DNA of 64,000 nucleotides from Gammaproteobacteria bacterium (GCA_026706935.1 JAPOXV010000004.1:124001-188000), one strand, 5' to 3'; positions 37,402 through 50,326 are shown, counted from the first letter of the stretch. Numbers and translations: made by a program. Notes: a model not told the origin generated them from the sequence alone.

Positions 37402-39492
37402 CTATCGCGCCTTTATTACTTCTGCGATGGTATCGGGTACCTCAAGGTATTCCGCAAACTCCATCGTGAATGTTGCACGTCCTTGTGTGGATGATCTCAG
37501 GTCCGTTGCGTATCCGAACATCTCACCGAGCGGGACTTTCGCGCGCACAATCTTGCCGGCAAAGTTCTCGTCCATGCCTTCAATCATGCCGCGCCTTCGA
37601 TTCAAGTCGCCGACCACCGCGCCCATATAGTCCTCGGGAGTCACAACTTCAACCGACATGACCGGCTCCAACAGCACCGGATTCGCTTTCGCTGCGCCAT
37701 CGCGCAACGCAGTTGAGCCGGCAATTTTAAAAGCGACTTCGCTTGAATCCACTTCGTGATACGAACCATCGAACAAGGTAGCCTTTATGTTGATCAGGGG
37801 GAAACCGGCAATGACACCATTGTCCATCTGCTCACGAATACCTCTATCCACCGCAGGTATGTATTCTCTGGGTACGGCACCACCCACTATCTCGTCGGCG
37901 AACTCGTAAGTACTTTCACTATCCACGAGCGGTTCCAGACGAACGAAGACGTGACCGTACTGACCTCGACCGCCTGACTGTCGAACGAACTTCGCCTCGG
38001 AATCGACTGTTTTCCGAATCGTCTCACGATAGGCAACCTGAGGTTTTCCAATATTCGCCTCAACACTAAACTCGCGTTTCATTCGATCAACAATGATGTC
38101 GAGATGCAGTTCACCCATGCCAGCAATAATGGTCTGGCCGGACTCCGGATCCGTTGAAACTCGAAAGGACGGATCTTCCTGCGCCAACTTGGACAGTGCG
38201 ATGGACATCTTGTCTTGGTCTACTACCGACCTTGGTTCAACCGCAACATGTATGACGGGTTCAGGAAATTCCATACGCTCGAGCTGTACAAAGTGTTGTT
38301 CGTCACAGAACGTGTCTCCCGTAGTGACGTCCTTCAGACCGATCGCCGCTGCGATGTCACCCGCTCGGACTTCGTTGATTTCGTTACGTTCGTTCGAGTG
38401 CATCTGCACCATGCGTCCGACCCGTTCTCGCTTCTCTCGTACAGAGTTGAAGACGCGATCTCCCGTCTTGAGCACACCGGAATAGACACGGAAAAACGTA
38501 AGTGTGCCCACGTACGGATCAGTTGCAATCTTGAACGCAAGCGCTGCAAAAGGCTCATCGTCATCGGAATGACGTGCGATCGGTAGTCCGTCGCGCATAG
38601 TCCCTTCGATAGCTTTGACTTCCGTAGGCGCGGGTAGAAAGTCGATCACCGCATCGAGCACGGGCTGAACACCTTTGTTCTTAAACGCTGAACCACAAAG
38701 TGCGGGCACGATTTCATTCGCGATCGTGCGCTCACGTAAGCCCGTTTTGATTTCCTCGCTAGTTAGTTCGTTCCCTTCCAAGTATTTTTCGGTAAGTACT
38801 TCATTCGCGTCTGCAGCTTCTTCGATCAGACGTTCCCTCATACTCTCCGCATCAGCTAACAGTTCTTCCGGTATGTCGGTTCGAGTGACCGATAGCCCCT
38901 GATCTTCCTCGTTGAAATACAGAGCTTCCATCTCGATCAGATCGACTACACCTTTAAACGTCTCTTCTGCACCGATCGCAAGCTGAACTGGCACAGGTTT
39001 CGCGCCGAGGCGGTCTTCGATCTGTCCGACGACACGAGCGAAATCAGCACCTGCGCGATCCATTTTGTTGACGAAAACGATTCGAGGCACTTCGTACCGG
39101 TCCGCTTGGCGCCACACGGTTTCGGATTGAGGTTCAACCCCAGCTGCACCGCAGAACACAACGACAGCCCCATCGAGAACTCGTAGACTGCGTTCGACTT
39201 CGATCGTAAAGTCCACGTGACCTGGCGTATCAATGATGTTGATTCGATGTTCGTCAAATTGCTGGTCTGTGCCGCGCCAGAAGCAAGTTGTCGCAGCCGA
39301 CGTGATCGTGATCCCACGCTCTTGCTCCTGCTCCATCCAGTCCATGACCGCAGCCCCGTCGTGAACCTCGCCGATCTTGTACGAGATACCAGCATAAAAC
39401 AGCACGCGTTCGGTGGTCGTGGTCTTACCCGCGTCAACGTGCGCGACAATACCGATATTTCTGTAGCGGCCTATTGGCGTGCTACGAGGCAT
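37402..39492 (-). CDS. fusA: Elongation factor G
   Basis: Translocase GTPase that moves tRNA-mRNA after peptide bond formation and recycles ribosomes with RRF. 696 residues (E. coli 704). G1 [16 protein letters not shown]3 DTPGHVDF and G4 [10 protein letters not shown] are intact, and domain IV carries the conserved [16 protein letters not shown]. Located in the str cluster, 80 bp after rpsG and 43 bp before tuf. Confidence 0.98.
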   Translation of the reverse strand: MPRSTPIGRYRNIGIVAHVDAGKTTTTERVLFYAGISYKIGEVHDGAAVMDWMEQEQERGITITSAATTCFWRGTDQQFDEHRINIIDTPGHVDFTIEVERSLRVLDGAVVVFCGAAGVEPQSETVWRQADRYEVPRIVFVNKMDRAGADFARVVGQIEDRLGAKPVPVQLAIGAEETFKGVVDLIEMEALYFNEEDQGLSVTRTDIPEELLADAESMRERLIEEAADANEVLTEKYLEGNELTSEEIKTGLRERTIANEIVPALCGSAFKNKGVQPVLDAVIDFLPAPTEVKAIEGTMRDGLPIARHSDDDEPFAALAFKIATDPYVGTLTFFRVYSGVLKTGDRVFNSVREKRERVGRMVQMHSNERNEINEVRAGDIAAAIGLKDVTTGDTFCDEQHFVQLERMEFPEPVIHVAVEPRSVVDQDKMSIALSKLAQEDPSFRVSTDPESGQTIIAGMGELHLDIIVDRMKREFSVEANIGKPQVAYRETIRKTVDSEAKFVRQSGGRGQYGHVFVRLEPLVDSESTYEFADEIVGGAVPREYIPAVDRGIREQMDNGVIAGFPLINIKATLFDGSYHEVDSSEVAFKIAGSTALRDGAAKANPVLLEPVMSVEVVTPEDYMGAVVGDLNRRRGMIEGMDENFAGKIVRAKVPLGEMFGYATDLRSSTQGRATFTMEFAEYLEVPDTIAEVIKAR

Positions 39493-39572
39493 CTTTGCTC
39501 CGAATGAGGTTGTGAGATTAAGGGGTTAGGGTACGAACGGTGTCAGTGAGTCGTTGGTGCTGTCAACAGCGC

Positions 39573-40049
39573 TCAATACCTGAAATGTGCGAAAGCACGA
39601 TTTGCCTCCGCCATGCGATGAGTGTCGTCCCGTTTCTTGATTGAGGCGGAATTTGCGCTATTTGCTGCCGCATCAGCGAGTTCACTTGCGAGGCGAGCAT
39701 CCATCGACTTTTCGCTGCGCTTGCGTGCGTTTTCTACGATCCATCGCATTGCCAGCGCCTCTCGACGTGAAGGTCGTACTTCGATTGGCACTTGGTACGT
39801 CGCACCACCGACGCGACGAGATTTGACTTCGGTCGTCGGTGATACGTTCTCTAGTGCTTTCAGGAACACATCAACTGGATCGGCTTTTTGTCGAGTTTCG
39901 ATGATCGACAACGCGCCATACACGATACGTTCAGCGACTGCTTTCTTGCCACTTTCCATCACATGATTGATGAACTTAGCAAGCGTCTCATTGTGGTACT
40001 TGGGATCCGGGAGGATGACGCGCTTTTCAGCTCGTCGACGTCTTGACAT
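39573..40049 (-). CDS. rpsG: 30S ribosomal protein S7
   Basis: Initiator of 30S head assembly and, in E. coli, repressor of the str operon. 158 residues, near the 156 of E. coli B-type S7. [41 protein letters not shown]-terminus [20 protein letters not shown]. Nine bp after rpsL, so the E. coli-type S7-binding rpsL-rpsG intercistronic leader (about 100 nt) is not present here. Confidence 0.98.
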   Translation of the reverse strand: MSRRRRAEKRVILPDPKYHNETLAKFINHVMESGKKAVAERIVYGALSIIETRQKADPVDVFLKALENVSPTTEVKSRRVGGATYQVPIEVRPSRREALAMRWIVENARKRSEKSMDARLASELADAAANSANSASIKKRDDTHRMAEANRAFAHFRY

Positions 40050-40058
40050 TTTCTGACC

Positions 40059-40430
40059 CTACTTAGGTTTCTTAGAGCCGTACTTGGAACGACCTTGCTT
40101 GCGTTCTTCAACACCCGCGAGGTCGCCGACGCCACGCACCGTGTGGTAGCGCACCCCGGGCAAATCCTTCACCCTGCCGCCACGAATCAGCACAGATGAG
40201 TGTTCCTGCAAGTTATGACCTTCGCCACCGATATAGGAGTTGACTTCGTAGCCATTATTGAGCCGTACACGACACACCTTACGCATCGCGGAATTAGGTT
40301 TCCGCGGCGTCGTTGTGTACACGCGCATGCACACGCCCCGCTTCTGCGGTGCCGCTTCTAGCGCGGGTACTTTGCTCTTGGTTTGCTTGCGCTTACGCGG
40401 TTTGCGAACCAACTGATTAATGGTTGCCAA
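40059..40430 (-). CDS. rpsL: 30S ribosomal protein S12
   Basis: Decoding-site protein of the 30S. 123 residues (E. coli 124). The streptomycin-resistance positions look wild type: K in [18 protein letters not shown] and K in [18 protein letters not shown]. This suggests streptomycin sensitivity. It follows rpoC by 99 bp, so rif and str clusters are contiguous. Confidence 0.98.
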   Translation of the reverse strand: MATINQLVRKPRKRKQTKSKVPALEAAPQKRGVCMRVYTTTPRKPNSAMRKVCRVRLNNGYEVNSYIGGEGHNLQEHSSVLIRGGRVKDLPGVRYHTVRGVGDLAGVEERKQGRSKYGSKKPK

Positions 40431-40465
40431 GCATCAACTCCAACATCGAAAATGCAGTCGGTCGA

Positions 40466-40489
40466 TCGGCGCAGATTTCAACGCGCCGA
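40466..40489 (-). promoter_or_regulatory. Stem-loop in the rpoC-rpsL spacer
   Basis: TCGGCGC (40489-40483, read on the minus strand) and GCGCCGA (40472-40466) form a perfect 7-bp stem with a 10-nt loop, about 36 nt before the rpsL start. It has no U-run. It could be an rpsL leader structure or an mRNA-processing site between rpoBC and the str cluster. Confidence 0.35.
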
Positions 40490-40529
40490 GCAACAGGCTG
40501 CGCAATTCTAGTGACTGAACTTAACGGAT

Positions 40530-43500
40530 TCAACTCGCGCCGCCCGTTTCAAGCGTCTCGAGTTTCTGCTCCGTTTCGTCTTCCGTCAATCCTTCATGAA
40601 CGCGCTCTTCGATGATCTTTCGTTCCTCGCGTTCCTGCTTCATTTTGCGCTGGTGCGCTAAGCCGGTACCTGCTGGAATTAAGCGACCCACGATCACGTT
40701 TTCCTTTAGACCGCGCAACATGTCTTTGCGGCTGTTGACGGCTGCATCAGTCAGGATCTTGGTGGTTTCTTGGAACGACGCCGCAGAAATGAACGAATCA
40801 GTTGCAAGCGACCCGCGTGTGATTCCGAGTAGAACCCGATCGAATTGCGCGGCTTGCTTACCTTCGTTCGTAAGTTCCTCGTTAGCGCTTAACGCAGCCA
40901 CGTACTCGACGCGTTCGCCTTTCACAAAATCTGAATCGCCTGCTTCAGTGATATCGACCTTGCGGAGCATCTGTCGAATGATGATCTCGATGTGCTTATC
41001 GTTCAGCAGCACACCTTGCGCTTGAAATACCTCTTGGATGTTGTCCACGATATATTCGCGCAAAGCCCCAATGCCGCGATAGCGCAAGATGTCCTTCGGA
41101 TCGAGGACACCATCACAAACGACGTCACCCCGTTGTATCTTCTCACCAGGATACACCTCAATCTGACGCGTTTTCGGGATCAGTTTTTCGTGGGCGTTGC
41201 CTTCCTCATCAGTAATCACCAGTCGGTGCTTGGTCATGGTTTCTGTGCCGAAACTCACGTCTCCGGACGCCTCCGCGAGAATAGCACCGCCTTTGCGCTG
41301 GCGAGCTTCAAAGAGGTCAACGACGCGAGGCAGACCGCCAACGATATCTGTTGACATCCGCACCGCAGTTGTCGGTACCGTCGCAACCGTAGCGCCTTCG
41401 TATACCTCGTCACCGTCTTTTACATCAATGGATGCACCGTCGCTCAGTCGGAACGAGTTAATCAGGTTGGTATCGGTCTTAGCGCGTCCTTTCTTGTAGA
41501 GCTTGAGGGTTGGGCGGAGCTTGCGCAACTTACCCGATTCCTCATCGATAACGTCCGTACGATCAGATTCCGCAATGACGGTAATCGACTCAATTCCCGT
41601 CAGCTCGTCCATCACCCGTTCAACGCTTGAACCTTCGACGATGTCCTCGTAGCAAATGATGCCGTTCTTCTCGCTGATGATCGGGTGGCTGTGAACATCC
41701 CATTCTGCAACCGTTTCACGAACTTCGACGTGTTCTTCTTGCGCAGCCGATGGGGAAAGTCGTGCACCGTACGGTACGCGATATCGTTCACGCTCACGGC
41801 CATGCTCGTCAGCGATAACAATCTCGGCAGACCGCGAAACGACAATCGCTTGACCATCTTCGAGATTTAACAACCGTGCGTCACGTAACCGCACTGTTCC
41901 CGCACTCTTGACGATAACGCGATCATCAACTGACGTTCTTGAAGCTGCACCACCCATATGGAACGTCCGTAAGGTCAGCTGCGTGCCCGGCTCACCGATA
42001 CTCTGAGCGGCAATAACGCCCACTGCCTCACCTTCGTTCACGAGGTGACCGCGCGCTAAGTCACGGCCGTAACAGTTCGCACATACCCCGTAACGCGTCT
42101 CGCACGTGATCGGCGATCGAACCCAGATTTCGTCGATGTTCTCGATATCCTCCTGATGCTCTTCCGTGATCAGCTCGTTAGCCTTTAACAGAACTTTTCC
42201 AGTAACCGGATCTTCGACTGGTTTCGAAGTCACTCGGCCTAGTACCCGTTCGAATACGGAAAGTGAGACGTCCCCTTCCTTCTTGTTGATCAGTGCAGTA
42301 ACGCGTAGACCTTCGGTTGTACCGCAGTCAGACTCGGTGATGACCAAGTCTTGGGAAATATCGACCAACCGTCGCGTCAGGTATCCCGCATTCGCAGTCT
42401 TCAGCGCGGTATCCGACAGTCCCTTGCGGGCGCCGTGCGTAGAGATGAAGTACTCATTGACCGTAAGACCTTCACGGAAATTCGCGATGATCGGCGTCTC
42501 GATGATCGTTCCGTCCGGCCGTGACAAACAACCACGCATACCCGCCACCTGTCGAATCTGCTCCGGTGATCCTCGTGCCGACGAGTCACAATAGATGAAT
42601 ACAGAATTGAAAGAGTGCTGTTCGACTTCATCGCCATTACGGTCTTCAACTGTGACGGTTTCCAAACCGTCCATCATGTCTTTCTTGACTTGTGTCTCGG
42701 CTGCCGTCCACGCGTCGACGATTTTGTTGTATCGCTCGTTTTCCGACACCAACATCGCCATCGCCTGCTGCTCAATAGTCTGAACTTCCTGCATTGATTC
42801 ATCGATGATCTTTGCCTTACTGTCGGGAATGACGAAGTCTTCGATACAAATCGAACAACCAGAAATCGTCGAGTAGTGGAAACCCGTATACATGAGCTGG
42901 TCGGCAAATACCACGGTTTCTTTCAAACCAACTCGTCGATAACAGACGTTAACTAGATTTGAGATTGCGCTACGGTTAAGCACCTGGTTTACCAAGTCGA
43001 AACTCATTGGCGGCGGGAGTAAGTCTCGTAGCAGCGTGCGTCCGACTGTGGTATCGACTGTGTGTGTGAAAGGAGTGCCGTCCGCGTGGTAGTCGTCGAT
43101 ACGCACTTTGATTTTCGCATGAAGATCCACGGCCTTCGACTGATAAGCGCGTTGGACTTCGGCAACGTCGCGGAAGATTGAACCTTCACCTGGTACGTTG
43201 ACCTTCTCCAAGGTCATGTAGTAAAGACCTAAGACGACGTCTTGATTGGGTACGATGATCGGTTCACCGTTCGCTGGCGAGAGGATGTTGTTAGTTGACA
43301 TCATCAACGCGCGACACTCCAACTGAGCTTCAAGTGTCAGCGGGACATGCACGGCCATTTGGTCGCCGTCAAAATCAGCATTGAATGCGACACATACCAA
43401 GGGATGCAATTGAATCGCCTTCCCTTCAATCAGCACCGGTTCAAATGCTTGTACGCTCAAACGATGTAGCGTCGGCGCACGATTCAACAAGACGGGGTGT

Positions 43501-44819
43501 TCACGAATCACATCATCGAGAATGTCCCAGACTTCCGGCGTTTCGTTCTCAACTTGCGTCTTTGCCTGACGAATGGTCATTTCGGCAGGATTCCGCCGCA
43601 TGATCTCGCCGAAAATGAAAGGCTTGAACAGCTCTAATGCCATTTTCTTCGGCAAACCGCATTGATGCAGCTTTAGCGTTGGACCAACAACGATGACTGA
43701 ACGCCCGGAGTAGTCAACGCGTTTGCCGAGCAAGTTTTGTCGGAACCGACCTTGCTTGCCTTGAATCATCGCGGAGAGCGACTTCAGCGGGTTCTTATTT
43801 CGTCCGACAACCGCTCGTCCTCGCCGTCCATTGTCAAGCAGCGCATCTATTGACTCCTGCAGCATTCGCTTTTCGTTGCGCTGGATGATCTCCGGTGCGC
43901 TCTGCTCAATGAGTCGATTCAGTCGATTGTTGCGGTTGATCACACGACGATAAAGGTCGTTCAGATCCGAAGTCGCGAATTGGCCACCTTCAAGCGGAAC
44001 CAACGGTCGCAGTTCCGGTGGCAAGACGGGCAATGTCCGCAGAATCATCCATTGCGGTTTGTTGTTCGTTTTGATGAACGCCTCAATCAACTTAAGGCGT
44101 TTCGTGATCTTTTTGCTCTTGGCTTCGGACCGCGTCGCATCAAGTTCTTCACGGAGTAGCTCCGCTTCGTATTCAAGATCCATATCCTCGAGAATACGTT
44201 CGATCGCGGCTGCTCCCATCTCGACCTCGAGAGCGTCTTCGCCATGCAACTCCTGCGCAGCTTCGAGTTCCTCCTGAGTGAGGACGGTTCCAATCTTGAC
44301 TTCCTCCGGCACATCACTTTCGACCACGATAAAGGAATCGAAATAAAGAACGCGTTCTAAGTGCTTTACGGTGATGTCGAGTAATGTTGCAATGCGCGAA
44401 GGCATCGATTTGAAGAACCAGATATGTGCAACTGGGCACGCTAGCTCGATGTGTCCCATACGTTCGCGACGCACCTTGCTCGTTGTGACTTCAACGCCAC
44501 ACTTCTCACATACAACGCCCTTGTGCTTTTGACGCTTGTACTTGCCGCACAAACACTCGAAATCTTTGATGGGGCCAAAGATCTTTGCACAGAACAAACC
44601 ATCTCGCTCTGGTTTCAGCGTGCGATAGTTGATCGTCTCCGGTTTTTTAACTTCCCCATGCGACCAGCTCCGAATCATCTCGGGAGATGCCAGACTAATC
44701 TGCAGCATGTTGAAGTCATCTTCACTCTGGGGTGAACGTGCAGGAGGCGGCGCAAACATAGAACTAACACGTGGCCGAGAGAATCCTGGCGCCGTTGGAT
44801 TAAAGGTAGTTGTAACCAT
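40530..44819 (-). CDS. rpoC: RNA polymerase beta' subunit
   Basis: Catalytic subunit of RNA polymerase. 1429 residues (E. coli 1407) from ATG 44819, which has GAGAGGAG at good spacing; a longer frame would overlap rpoB and is not needed. The N-terminal zinc finger ([17 protein letters not shown]), the active-site [16 protein letters not shown] and the second zinc cluster ([16 protein letters not shown]) are present. The trigger loop [18 protein letters not shown] is followed by a long insertion in the place of E. coli SI3. The N-terminal 35 residues before [18 protein letters not shown] are Pro/Ser-rich and slightly longer than usual. Confidence 0.98.
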   Translation of the reverse strand: MVTTTFNPTAPGFSRPRVSSMFAPPPARSPQSEDDFNMLQISLASPEMIRSWSHGEVKKPETINYRTLKPERDGLFCAKIFGPIKDFECLCGKYKRQKHKGVVCEKCGVEVTTSKVRRERMGHIELACPVAHIWFFKSMPSRIATLLDITVKHLERVLYFDSFIVVESDVPEEVKIGTVLTQEELEAAQELHGEDALEVEMGAAAIERILEDMDLEYEAELLREELDATRSEAKSKKITKRLKLIEAFIKTNNKPQWMILRTLPVLPPELRPLVPLEGGQFATSDLNDLYRRVINRNNRLNRLIEQSAPEIIQRNEKRMLQESIDALLDNGRRGRAVVGRNKNPLKSLSAMIQGKQGRFRQNLLGKRVDYSGRSVIVVGPTLKLHQCGLPKKMALELFKPFIFGEIMRRNPAEMTIRQAKTQVENETPEVWDILDDVIREHPVLLNRAPTLHRLSVQAFEPVLIEGKAIQLHPLVCVAFNADFDGDQMAVHVPLTLEAQLECRALMMSTNNILSPANGEPIIVPNQDVVLGLYYMTLEKVNVPGEGSIFRDVAEVQRAYQSKAVDLHAKIKVRIDDYHADGTPFTHTVDTTVGRTLLRDLLPPPMSFDLVNQVLNRSAISNLVNVCYRRVGLKETVVFADQLMYTGFHYSTISGCSICIEDFVIPDSKAKIIDESMQEVQTIEQQAMAMLVSENERYNKIVDAWTAAETQVKKDMMDGLETVTVEDRNGDEVEQHSFNSVFIYCDSSARGSPEQIRQVAGMRGCLSRPDGTIIETPIIANFREGLTVNEYFISTHGARKGLSDTALKTANAGYLTRRLVDISQDLVITESDCGTTEGLRVTALINKKEGDVSLSVFERVLGRVTSKPVEDPVTGKVLLKANELITEEHQEDIENIDEIWVRSPITCETRYGVCANCYGRDLARGHLVNEGEAVGVIAAQSIGEPGTQLTLRTFHMGGAASRTSVDDRVIVKSAGTVRLRDARLLNLEDGQAIVVSRSAEIVIADEHGRERERYRVPYGARLSPSAAQEEHVEVRETVAEWDVHSHPIISEKNGIICYEDIVEGSSVERVMDELTGIESITVIAESDRTDVIDEESGKLRKLRPTLKLYKKGRAKTDTNLINSFRLSDGASIDVKDGDEVYEGATVATVPTTAVRMSTDIVGGLPRVVDLFEARQRKGGAILAEASGDVSFGTETMTKHRLVITDEEGNAHEKLIPKTRQIEVYPGEKIQRGDVVCDGVLDPKDILRYRGIGALREYIVDNIQEVFQAQGVLLNDKHIEIIIRQMLRKVDITEAGDSDFVKGERVEYVAALSANEELTNEGKQAAQFDRVLLGITRGSLATDSFISAASFQETTKILTDAAVNSRKDMLRGLKENVIVGRLIPAGTGLAHQRKMKQEREERKIIEERVHEGLTEDETEQKLETLETGGAS

Positions 44820-44832
44820 GACTTTCTCCTCT

Positions 44833-47800
44833 CTAAACGTCCGTGCCGAAATCAACGTCTAACGCCAGAGACCGGATTTCCTTCCGTATGACGTTGAACG
44901 ATTCTGGGATATTCGGCTTCATACCGTAATTTCCGTTCACAATGTCCTGGTACATCCGACCGCGTCCCTCAACATCGTCCGACTTGACGGTCAACATTTC
45001 CTGTAACGCGTAAGCGGCGCCATAAGCTTCAAGCGCCCACACTTCCATTTCGCCGAAGCGCTGGCCACCAAACTGCGCCTTTCCGCCGAGAGGTTGTTGT
45101 GTGACCATGCTGTATGAACCGGTTGAGCGCGCGTGCATCTTGTCATCAACCAAGTGGTTGAGCTTCAGTAGATACAGGTAACCCAACGTGACCGGGCGAT
45201 CAAACGCTTCGCCCGTTCGGCCATCGTAGAGCGTGGTTTGGCCTGACGTCGGCAATCCTGCCAATTCCAGCATCGCCTTGATATCAAGTTCACGGGCACC
45301 ATCAAAGACGGGTGTCGCAACTGGTATGCCATTGCGCAGATTCCCTGCGAGCTCCATCAGTTCTTTGTCGTTCAAACTGCCCACATCAACCGGTTTATCG
45401 CCGACCGTGTTGTACGCTTTTTCGAGATATTCGCGCACTTCCTTCACCGCTTTGCTCTGGTCGAGCATTCGACCAATTTGCAACCCGATACCTTTCGCAG
45501 CCCATCCGATGTGCGCTTCAAGCAGCTGACCGACGTTCATACGCGAAGGTACACCCAAGGGATTTAGAACGATGTCGACGGGCTCGCCATGCTCATCAAA
45601 CGGCATGTCTTCGACAGGCATGATCACGGAAATCACACCCTTGTTGCCGTGCCTGCCTGCCATCTTATCGCCAGCTTGAATGCGGCGCTTGGTTGCGATA
45701 TAGACGTGGACTTCTTTGAGCACGCTAGGTCGTAGATCGTCCCCGCGCTCAAGTTTCTTTCGTTTGTCTTTAATCTCTCGTTCGTGCTTCAGCTCTAGAT
45801 CGGCTAAATCCGATGAAACGCGATCCAACACTTTGTTGATGTCATCATCGGCCGTGCGGATGCCCAACCAAGCGTCTTGATCAAGATCATTCAAATATGC
45901 GGTTGTGAGCGCGTCACCTTTCTTGAGACCTGGTGCAACCGTTGCCTTCAGGCCTTTCAACATGGTCGCTACACGGTCGAACTTCGCATTCTTGACAATC
46001 TCGAATTCGTCCGCGAGATCCTTCTTGAAACTGCTTAGCTCTTCGTCTCGAATCGCTTTCGCACGATCGTCTTTCTCGACGTCCTCGCGGGTAAATACCT
46101 GAACGTCTACAACCGTACCGCTAACGCCCTTCGGTAGTCGTAGCGACGTGTCCTTTACGTCCGATGCCTTTTCACCGAAAATTGCACGGAGCAGCTTCTC
46201 TTCCGGCGTTAGCTGCGTCTCACCTTTTGGCGTGACCTTGCCGACGAGAATGTCATCACCTTTGACCTCCGCACCAATCGTGACAATGCCATTGCCGTCC
46301 AACTTGGTTAGAGGCGACTCACCAATACCAGGTATGTCCGCAGTGATCTCTTCCGGACCCATCTTTGTTTCACGTGCGGTACAGTCGAATTTCTGAATGT
46401 GAATCGTTGTGAAGAGATCCTCTTCCACGACTCGTTCTGAAACTAGGATAGAGTCTTCGTAGTTGTAGCCGTTCCACGGCATGAACGCGACACGAATGTT
46501 GTGACCCAATGCAAGTTCGCCTAAGTCGACGGCAGGACCATCCGCCAAGATGTCTCCCGCTTTCACCCTGTCGTGCAGCTTCACGGTAGGTTTCTGATTA
46601 ATGCATGTGCTGTTGTTCGAGCGCGTGAACTTCTGCAACGCGTAAATATCAACGTCGTCTTCGATTACGTCTTTGGAACGTGCGGTTGCACGCACCACGA
46701 TACGCGTTCCATCAACCATTTCGACGACGCCGTCACGCTTCGCAATGACACAAACGCCGGAGTCGCGCGCGATTACGCGCTCCATACCAGTACCGACTAA
46801 CGGTGCTTCTGGTTTGACGTTCGGTACCGCTTGTCGTTGTTGGTTCGAACCCATCAAGCCTCGGTTGGCTTCGACGTGCTCGAGGAATGGGATCAGCGCC
46901 GATGTGATCGAAACGATCTGTTTCGGCGACACGTCCATATATTGGATGTTCTCAGGTGCCGTCTGCAGAAATTCACCACGATATCGACAATTCACTCGAA
47001 GTTCAGTTAGCTCGTTGTTGTCGTTCAACAGCGCATTAGCCTGCGCTATGTAGTACTGTTCTTCAGCGATTGACGACAGATAAACGACTCTGTTCGTGAC
47101 CTTGCCGTTGCGAACCTCTCGATACGGCGTTTCGATGAAGCCATATTCGTTGATCTTCGCGTAGGTTGCCAAACTATTGATCAAGCCAATGTTGCCGCCT
47201 TCAGGCGTCTCGATCGGACAAACTCGACCGTAGTGCGTTGGGTGAACGTCACGCACCTCGAATCCCGCGTTTTCCCGATTGAGTCCACCTGGACCGAGCG
47301 CCGAGATCTTACGCTTGTGCGTGACTTCTGACAACGGGTTGTTGTGTTCCATGTACTGCGATAGCTCGTAGGAACCAAAGAACTCGTTAATCGCCGCCGC
47401 GATAGGTTTGGCATTAATCATGTCTTGCGGCATGAGACCATCGGTTTCTGCTATCGCGAGGCGATCGCGTACAACGCGCTGAACTCGCATCAGACCTGAT
47501 CGGAACGCAGTTTCTGCAGTTTCGCCAACCGATCTCACACGACGATTACTGAGGTTGTCGACATCATCCGTTTCACGCTGACCATCACGTGTCTCTACGA
47601 GCTTTCGAAGAACCTGTACCAAGTCCGCGTGGGTCAAGACTCGCGAATTTGGATTGGGTACGTCAATCTCGATTTCATCGATCCCTTGTTCGTGGAGCTC
47701 GTCGATCTCTTCAGTACCGAGAAATCGTCCTTTAGGAAACAGCGCTTTACCGTTCCGATCAAGTAAATCCGCTGACAGGATTAGCCCGTGGTAGTAGTGG

Positions 47801-49251
47801 TCGGCGAACTCGGGCGTCGCGATACGGATGGTTGACACGCCATCTGCGACCAACCGTTCCGCAACCGCCTTGTCAATTTCCGTACCTTTCTTGAAGAGTA
47901 CGCGCCGAGTCTGCGAGTCCTTAATACTCTCGTTAAGTACTTGACCGATCAGACACTCATGATTGCGCCATTCCAGCTGGCGATTGATCTTCATGCGGCC
48001 GACCGGGGAAAGGTCATAACGTTCAGCATTGAAGAACGAGTTCATGAACAGTTGCGTGGCCGATTCCGCGCTAACAGGTTCTCCGGGTCGCATGACGTTG
48101 TAAATCTCAACGAGTGATCGAATGCGACCGTTATTACGCTCATGATCTGGTTCGCGGCGGATCGTATCAGCGATGTACGAACCTTTGTTGAGCTCGTTTA
48201 CATGCAGCGTTTCCAATACGTCAACGCCAGCTTCAATCAAATCATCTATGTCTTTTTCGGTGAGCACATGGTTGCAGTGCAGAAATGCCTCACCCGTCGA
48301 TGCGTCCATGTAGCTCGTCGCAGTGACTTGATCGACGAGGTAGCGACGCGGGACTTCGAGCCGCGTCAACTTTGCATCCAACATGCGTTTAACGTGACGC
48401 TCGGATATCCGGTCTCCTTCGTTCACGAGCACATTGCCACTTGAATCTGTAATCTCGATGCTTGAGGTTTCGCCGAGCAAGCGCTCTGGATAAAGATCGA
48501 GAATGATCTTGCCGTTCTTCTGAATCTTGTACGTATTGACGTCGTAAAAGATGTTCAGTATGTCCTCATCGCTAAATTCCATTGCGCGCAACAAATGCGT
48601 GATGTGGATTTTTTTCTTTCTATCGATGCGAACATAGATCAGCTCAGTCGTTTCGCGCGGCTCCATACCGAACTCAAAATCTACCCAAACACCTCGAGCC
48701 GGTATCACACGCGCCGAATAGAGTTTCCGACCCGATGAGTGCACTTTGCCACCGTCGTCAATAAAGATCACACCTGGGCTTCGGTGGATCTGCGAAACGA
48801 CTACGCGTTCGATTCCGTTAATAACGAACGTACCGGTATCAGTCATTAAAGGAACGTTGCCAAGGTACACGGTCTGCTCAATGACTTTGCGCGGATCCGG
48901 ACTGGTTGGATCCTTGCTGTTGTCCCAAAAAACGAGTTGTAGCGTTACATGTAGGGGCGCGCAGTACGTTACACCCCTTACGACGCACTCCTTTACATCA
49001 AATAGTGGATCTTCAAGTTCGTACCCGACGTAATGCAGCGACGCGGCTTGATTGATCGCATTGATCGGAAAAACCGAATTGAAGGCGGCCTCCAAGCCGA
49101 TATCAACCCGTTCTGATTGCGGTCCGTCGGCTTGTAAGAATTTGCTGTACGACTCCGTTTGGATGGCGAGCAGGTTGGGAAACTCCAACGGTTCTGCTAA
49201 TCGACCGAAGTCCTTACGAATTCGTTTCTTTTCAGTGAAGCTGTAAGGCAT
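44833..49251 (-). CDS. rpoB: RNA polymerase beta subunit with extra internal module
   Basis: 1472 residues against 1342 in E. coli. Core landmarks are normal: [79 protein letters not shown] and C-terminal [18 protein letters not shown]. The lineage insertion beta-i4 (about residues 262-350) and the later beta-i9-type insertion are present. An additional segment of about 110 residues (about 430-538) interrupts the region between [10 protein letters not shown] and [15 protein letters not shown], where E. coli has about a dozen. In the rifampicin pocket, contacts equivalent to Q510, F514, D516 and R529 are Glu629, Tyr633, Glu635 and Lys648. It follows rplL by 111 bp. Confidence 0.98.
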   Translation of the reverse strand: MPYSFTEKKRIRKDFGRLAEPLEFPNLLAIQTESYSKFLQADGPQSERVDIGLEAAFNSVFPINAINQAASLHYVGYELEDPLFDVKECVVRGVTYCAPLHVTLQLVFWDNSKDPTSPDPRKVIEQTVYLGNVPLMTDTGTFVINGIERVVVSQIHRSPGVIFIDDGGKVHSSGRKLYSARVIPARGVWVDFEFGMEPRETTELIYVRIDRKKKIHITHLLRAMEFSDEDILNIFYDVNTYKIQKNGKIILDLYPERLLGETSSIEITDSSGNVLVNEGDRISERHVKRMLDAKLTRLEVPRRYLVDQVTATSYMDASTGEAFLHCNHVLTEKDIDDLIEAGVDVLETLHVNELNKGSYIADTIRREPDHERNNGRIRSLVEIYNVMRPGEPVSAESATQLFMNSFFNAERYDLSPVGRMKINRQLEWRNHECLIGQVLNESIKDSQTRRVLFKKGTEIDKAVAERLVADGVSTIRIATPEFADHYYHGLILSADLLDRNGKALFPKGRFLGTEEIDELHEQGIDEIEIDVPNPNSRVLTHADLVQVLRKLVETRDGQRETDDVDNLSNRRVRSVGETAETAFRSGLMRVQRVVRDRLAIAETDGLMPQDMINAKPIAAAINEFFGSYELSQYMEHNNPLSEVTHKRKISALGPGGLNRENAGFEVRDVHPTHYGRVCPIETPEGGNIGLINSLATYAKINEYGFIETPYREVRNGKVTNRVVYLSSIAEEQYYIAQANALLNDNNELTELRVNCRYRGEFLQTAPENIQYMDVSPKQIVSITSALIPFLEHVEANRGLMGSNQQRQAVPNVKPEAPLVGTGMERVIARDSGVCVIAKRDGVVEMVDGTRIVVRATARSKDVIEDDVDIYALQKFTRSNNSTCINQKPTVKLHDRVKAGDILADGPAVDLGELALGHNIRVAFMPWNGYNYEDSILVSERVVEEDLFTTIHIQKFDCTARETKMGPEEITADIPGIGESPLTKLDGNGIVTIGAEVKGDDILVGKVTPKGETQLTPEEKLLRAIFGEKASDVKDTSLRLPKGVSGTVVDVQVFTREDVEKDDRAKAIRDEELSSFKKDLADEFEIVKNAKFDRVATMLKGLKATVAPGLKKGDALTTAYLNDLDQDAWLGIRTADDDINKVLDRVSSDLADLELKHEREIKDKRKKLERGDDLRPSVLKEVHVYIATKRRIQAGDKMAGRHGNKGVISVIMPVEDMPFDEHGEPVDIVLNPLGVPSRMNVGQLLEAHIGWAAKGIGLQIGRMLDQSKAVKEVREYLEKAYNTVGDKPVDVGSLNDKELMELAGNLRNGIPVATPVFDGARELDIKAMLELAGLPTSGQTTLYDGRTGEAFDRPVTLGYLYLLKLNHLVDDKMHARSTGSYSMVTQQPLGGKAQFGGQRFGEMEVWALEAYGAAYALQEMLTVKSDDVEGRGRMYQDIVNGNYGMKPNIPESFNVIRKEIRSLALDVDFGTDV

Positions 49252-49281
49252 TCAACGCTCCGTGTTGACGGCGCGCAATGA

Positions 49282-49307
49282 CGTGGCGTGCGCGTACGCA
49301 CGCAACG
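49282..49307 (-). promoter_or_regulatory. Strong hairpin between rplL and rpoB
   Basis: GCGTGCG and CGCACGC (49286-49292 / 49297-49303) pair with a 4-nt loop, extended by three more pairs after one mismatch. No U-run follows on the minus strand. E. coli has an attenuator and an RNase III site in this same spacer, so this is a positional counterpart. Confidence 0.5.
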
Positions 49308-49362
49308 ACAGTCGCGCGTTTGTGGGTATGGATTGAAAAAGCGTGGGAGATTGAGCCGCGGC

Positions 49363-49752
49363 TTACTTGAGCTCGACCGTCGCGCCTTCGGCCTCCAAGG
49401 TAGCTTTCACTTCCTCAGCTTCTTCCTTCGCTACGCCCTCTCGAACGTTAGCAGGAGCCGATTCGACGAGCGCTTTAGCTTCCTTGAGACCAAGACCGGT
49501 AAGCTCGCGAACGGCTTTGATGACCTTAATCTTGTTGTCACCAAAACTCGCAAGCTCGATATCGAAGGTAGATTTCTCTTCTTCGGCTTCAGCGCCACCA
49601 GGATCGCCTGCGCCGGCTGCCGGAGCGGCTACGGCAACTGCTGCGGCGGCTTGTACGCCAAACTTTTCTTCCATCGCTTCGACAAGCTCGACGATCTCCA
49701 TAACAGACTTTTCCGCTATGGCATCAATGATTTCTTCGTTGGAAAGACTCAC
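49363..49752 (-). CDS. rplL: 50S ribosomal protein L7/L12
   Basis: Multicopy stalk protein that recruits translation GTPases. 129 residues (E. coli 121). N-terminal dimer and L10-binding helices ([20 protein letters not shown]), an Ala/Gly/Glu-rich hinge ([20 protein letters not shown]) about eight residues longer than in E. coli, and the globular C domain ([20 protein letters not shown]). 38 bp after rplJ. Confidence 0.98.
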   Translation of the reverse strand: MSLSNEEIIDAIAEKSVMEIVELVEAMEEKFGVQAAAAVAVAAPAAGAGDPGGAEAEEEKSTFDIELASFGDNKIKVIKAVRELTGLGLKEAKALVESAPANVREGVAKEEAEEVKATLEAEGATVELK

Positions 49753-49790
49753 TGCTTACTCCAAATGTGATAGGTTGGTGGGATGGGTGA

Positions 49791-50324
49791 TTAGGACTCG
49801 TCCGTAGTTTTCTGGTCCCTGAGCGCGACCAGAGTACGAACTAGCTTTGTGGGAACGGCTTGTAGTGTCTGTGCCAGCTTGGTCACCGGCGCTTTCATAA
49901 CTGATAGAAGCTGCGCGAGCGCTTCTTCCTTGGTCGGCAACGAAGCGACTTTCGCGAGGTCCTCTGCACCGTACAACTCGCCGTTCAGCGATAACGCTTT
50001 AACTTCTAACGCTGGGCACTCACGACCGTAGTCGCGGAAGAGTCGCGCACTCGCGCCAGGATCTTCGTAGCTGAATCCAAGCATCGTTGGACCGCGCAAC
50101 ACGTCGTCAAGGCACGCGTAATCAGTTCCTTCAAACGCGCGTTTGGCCAGCGTATTTCGAATAACTGTTACTTTCACGCCAGAAGCACGCGCTTGTTTTC
50201 GTAGCTCGGTGAGCTCCGCGACCGTCATGCCTCGGTAGTCCGCAACTACGGTAGCCGTCGCAGACTGTGCGACTTCGTGTGCTTCTGTGACAATTGCTTC
50301 TTTACCGGCGAGACTAAGGGGCAT
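49791..50324 (-). CDS. rplJ: 50S ribosomal protein L10
   Basis: Stalk base that binds 23S rRNA and several L7/L12 dimers. 177 residues (E. coli 165), with ATVVADYRGMTVAELTELRK and VTVIRNTLAKRAFEG, then a C-terminal helix for L7/L12. It starts only 2 bp after rplA, leaving no room for the E. coli-type L10 autoregulatory leader between L1 and L10. Confidence 0.98.
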   Translation of the reverse strand: MPLSLAGKEAIVTEAHEVAQSATATVVADYRGMTVAELTELRKQARASGVKVTVIRNTLAKRAFEGTDYACLDDVLRGPTMLGFSYEDPGASARLFRDYGRECPALEVKALSLNGELYGAEDLAKVASLPTKEEALAQLLSVMKAPVTKLAQTLQAVPTKLVRTLVALRDQKTTDES

Positions 50325-50326
50325 CG

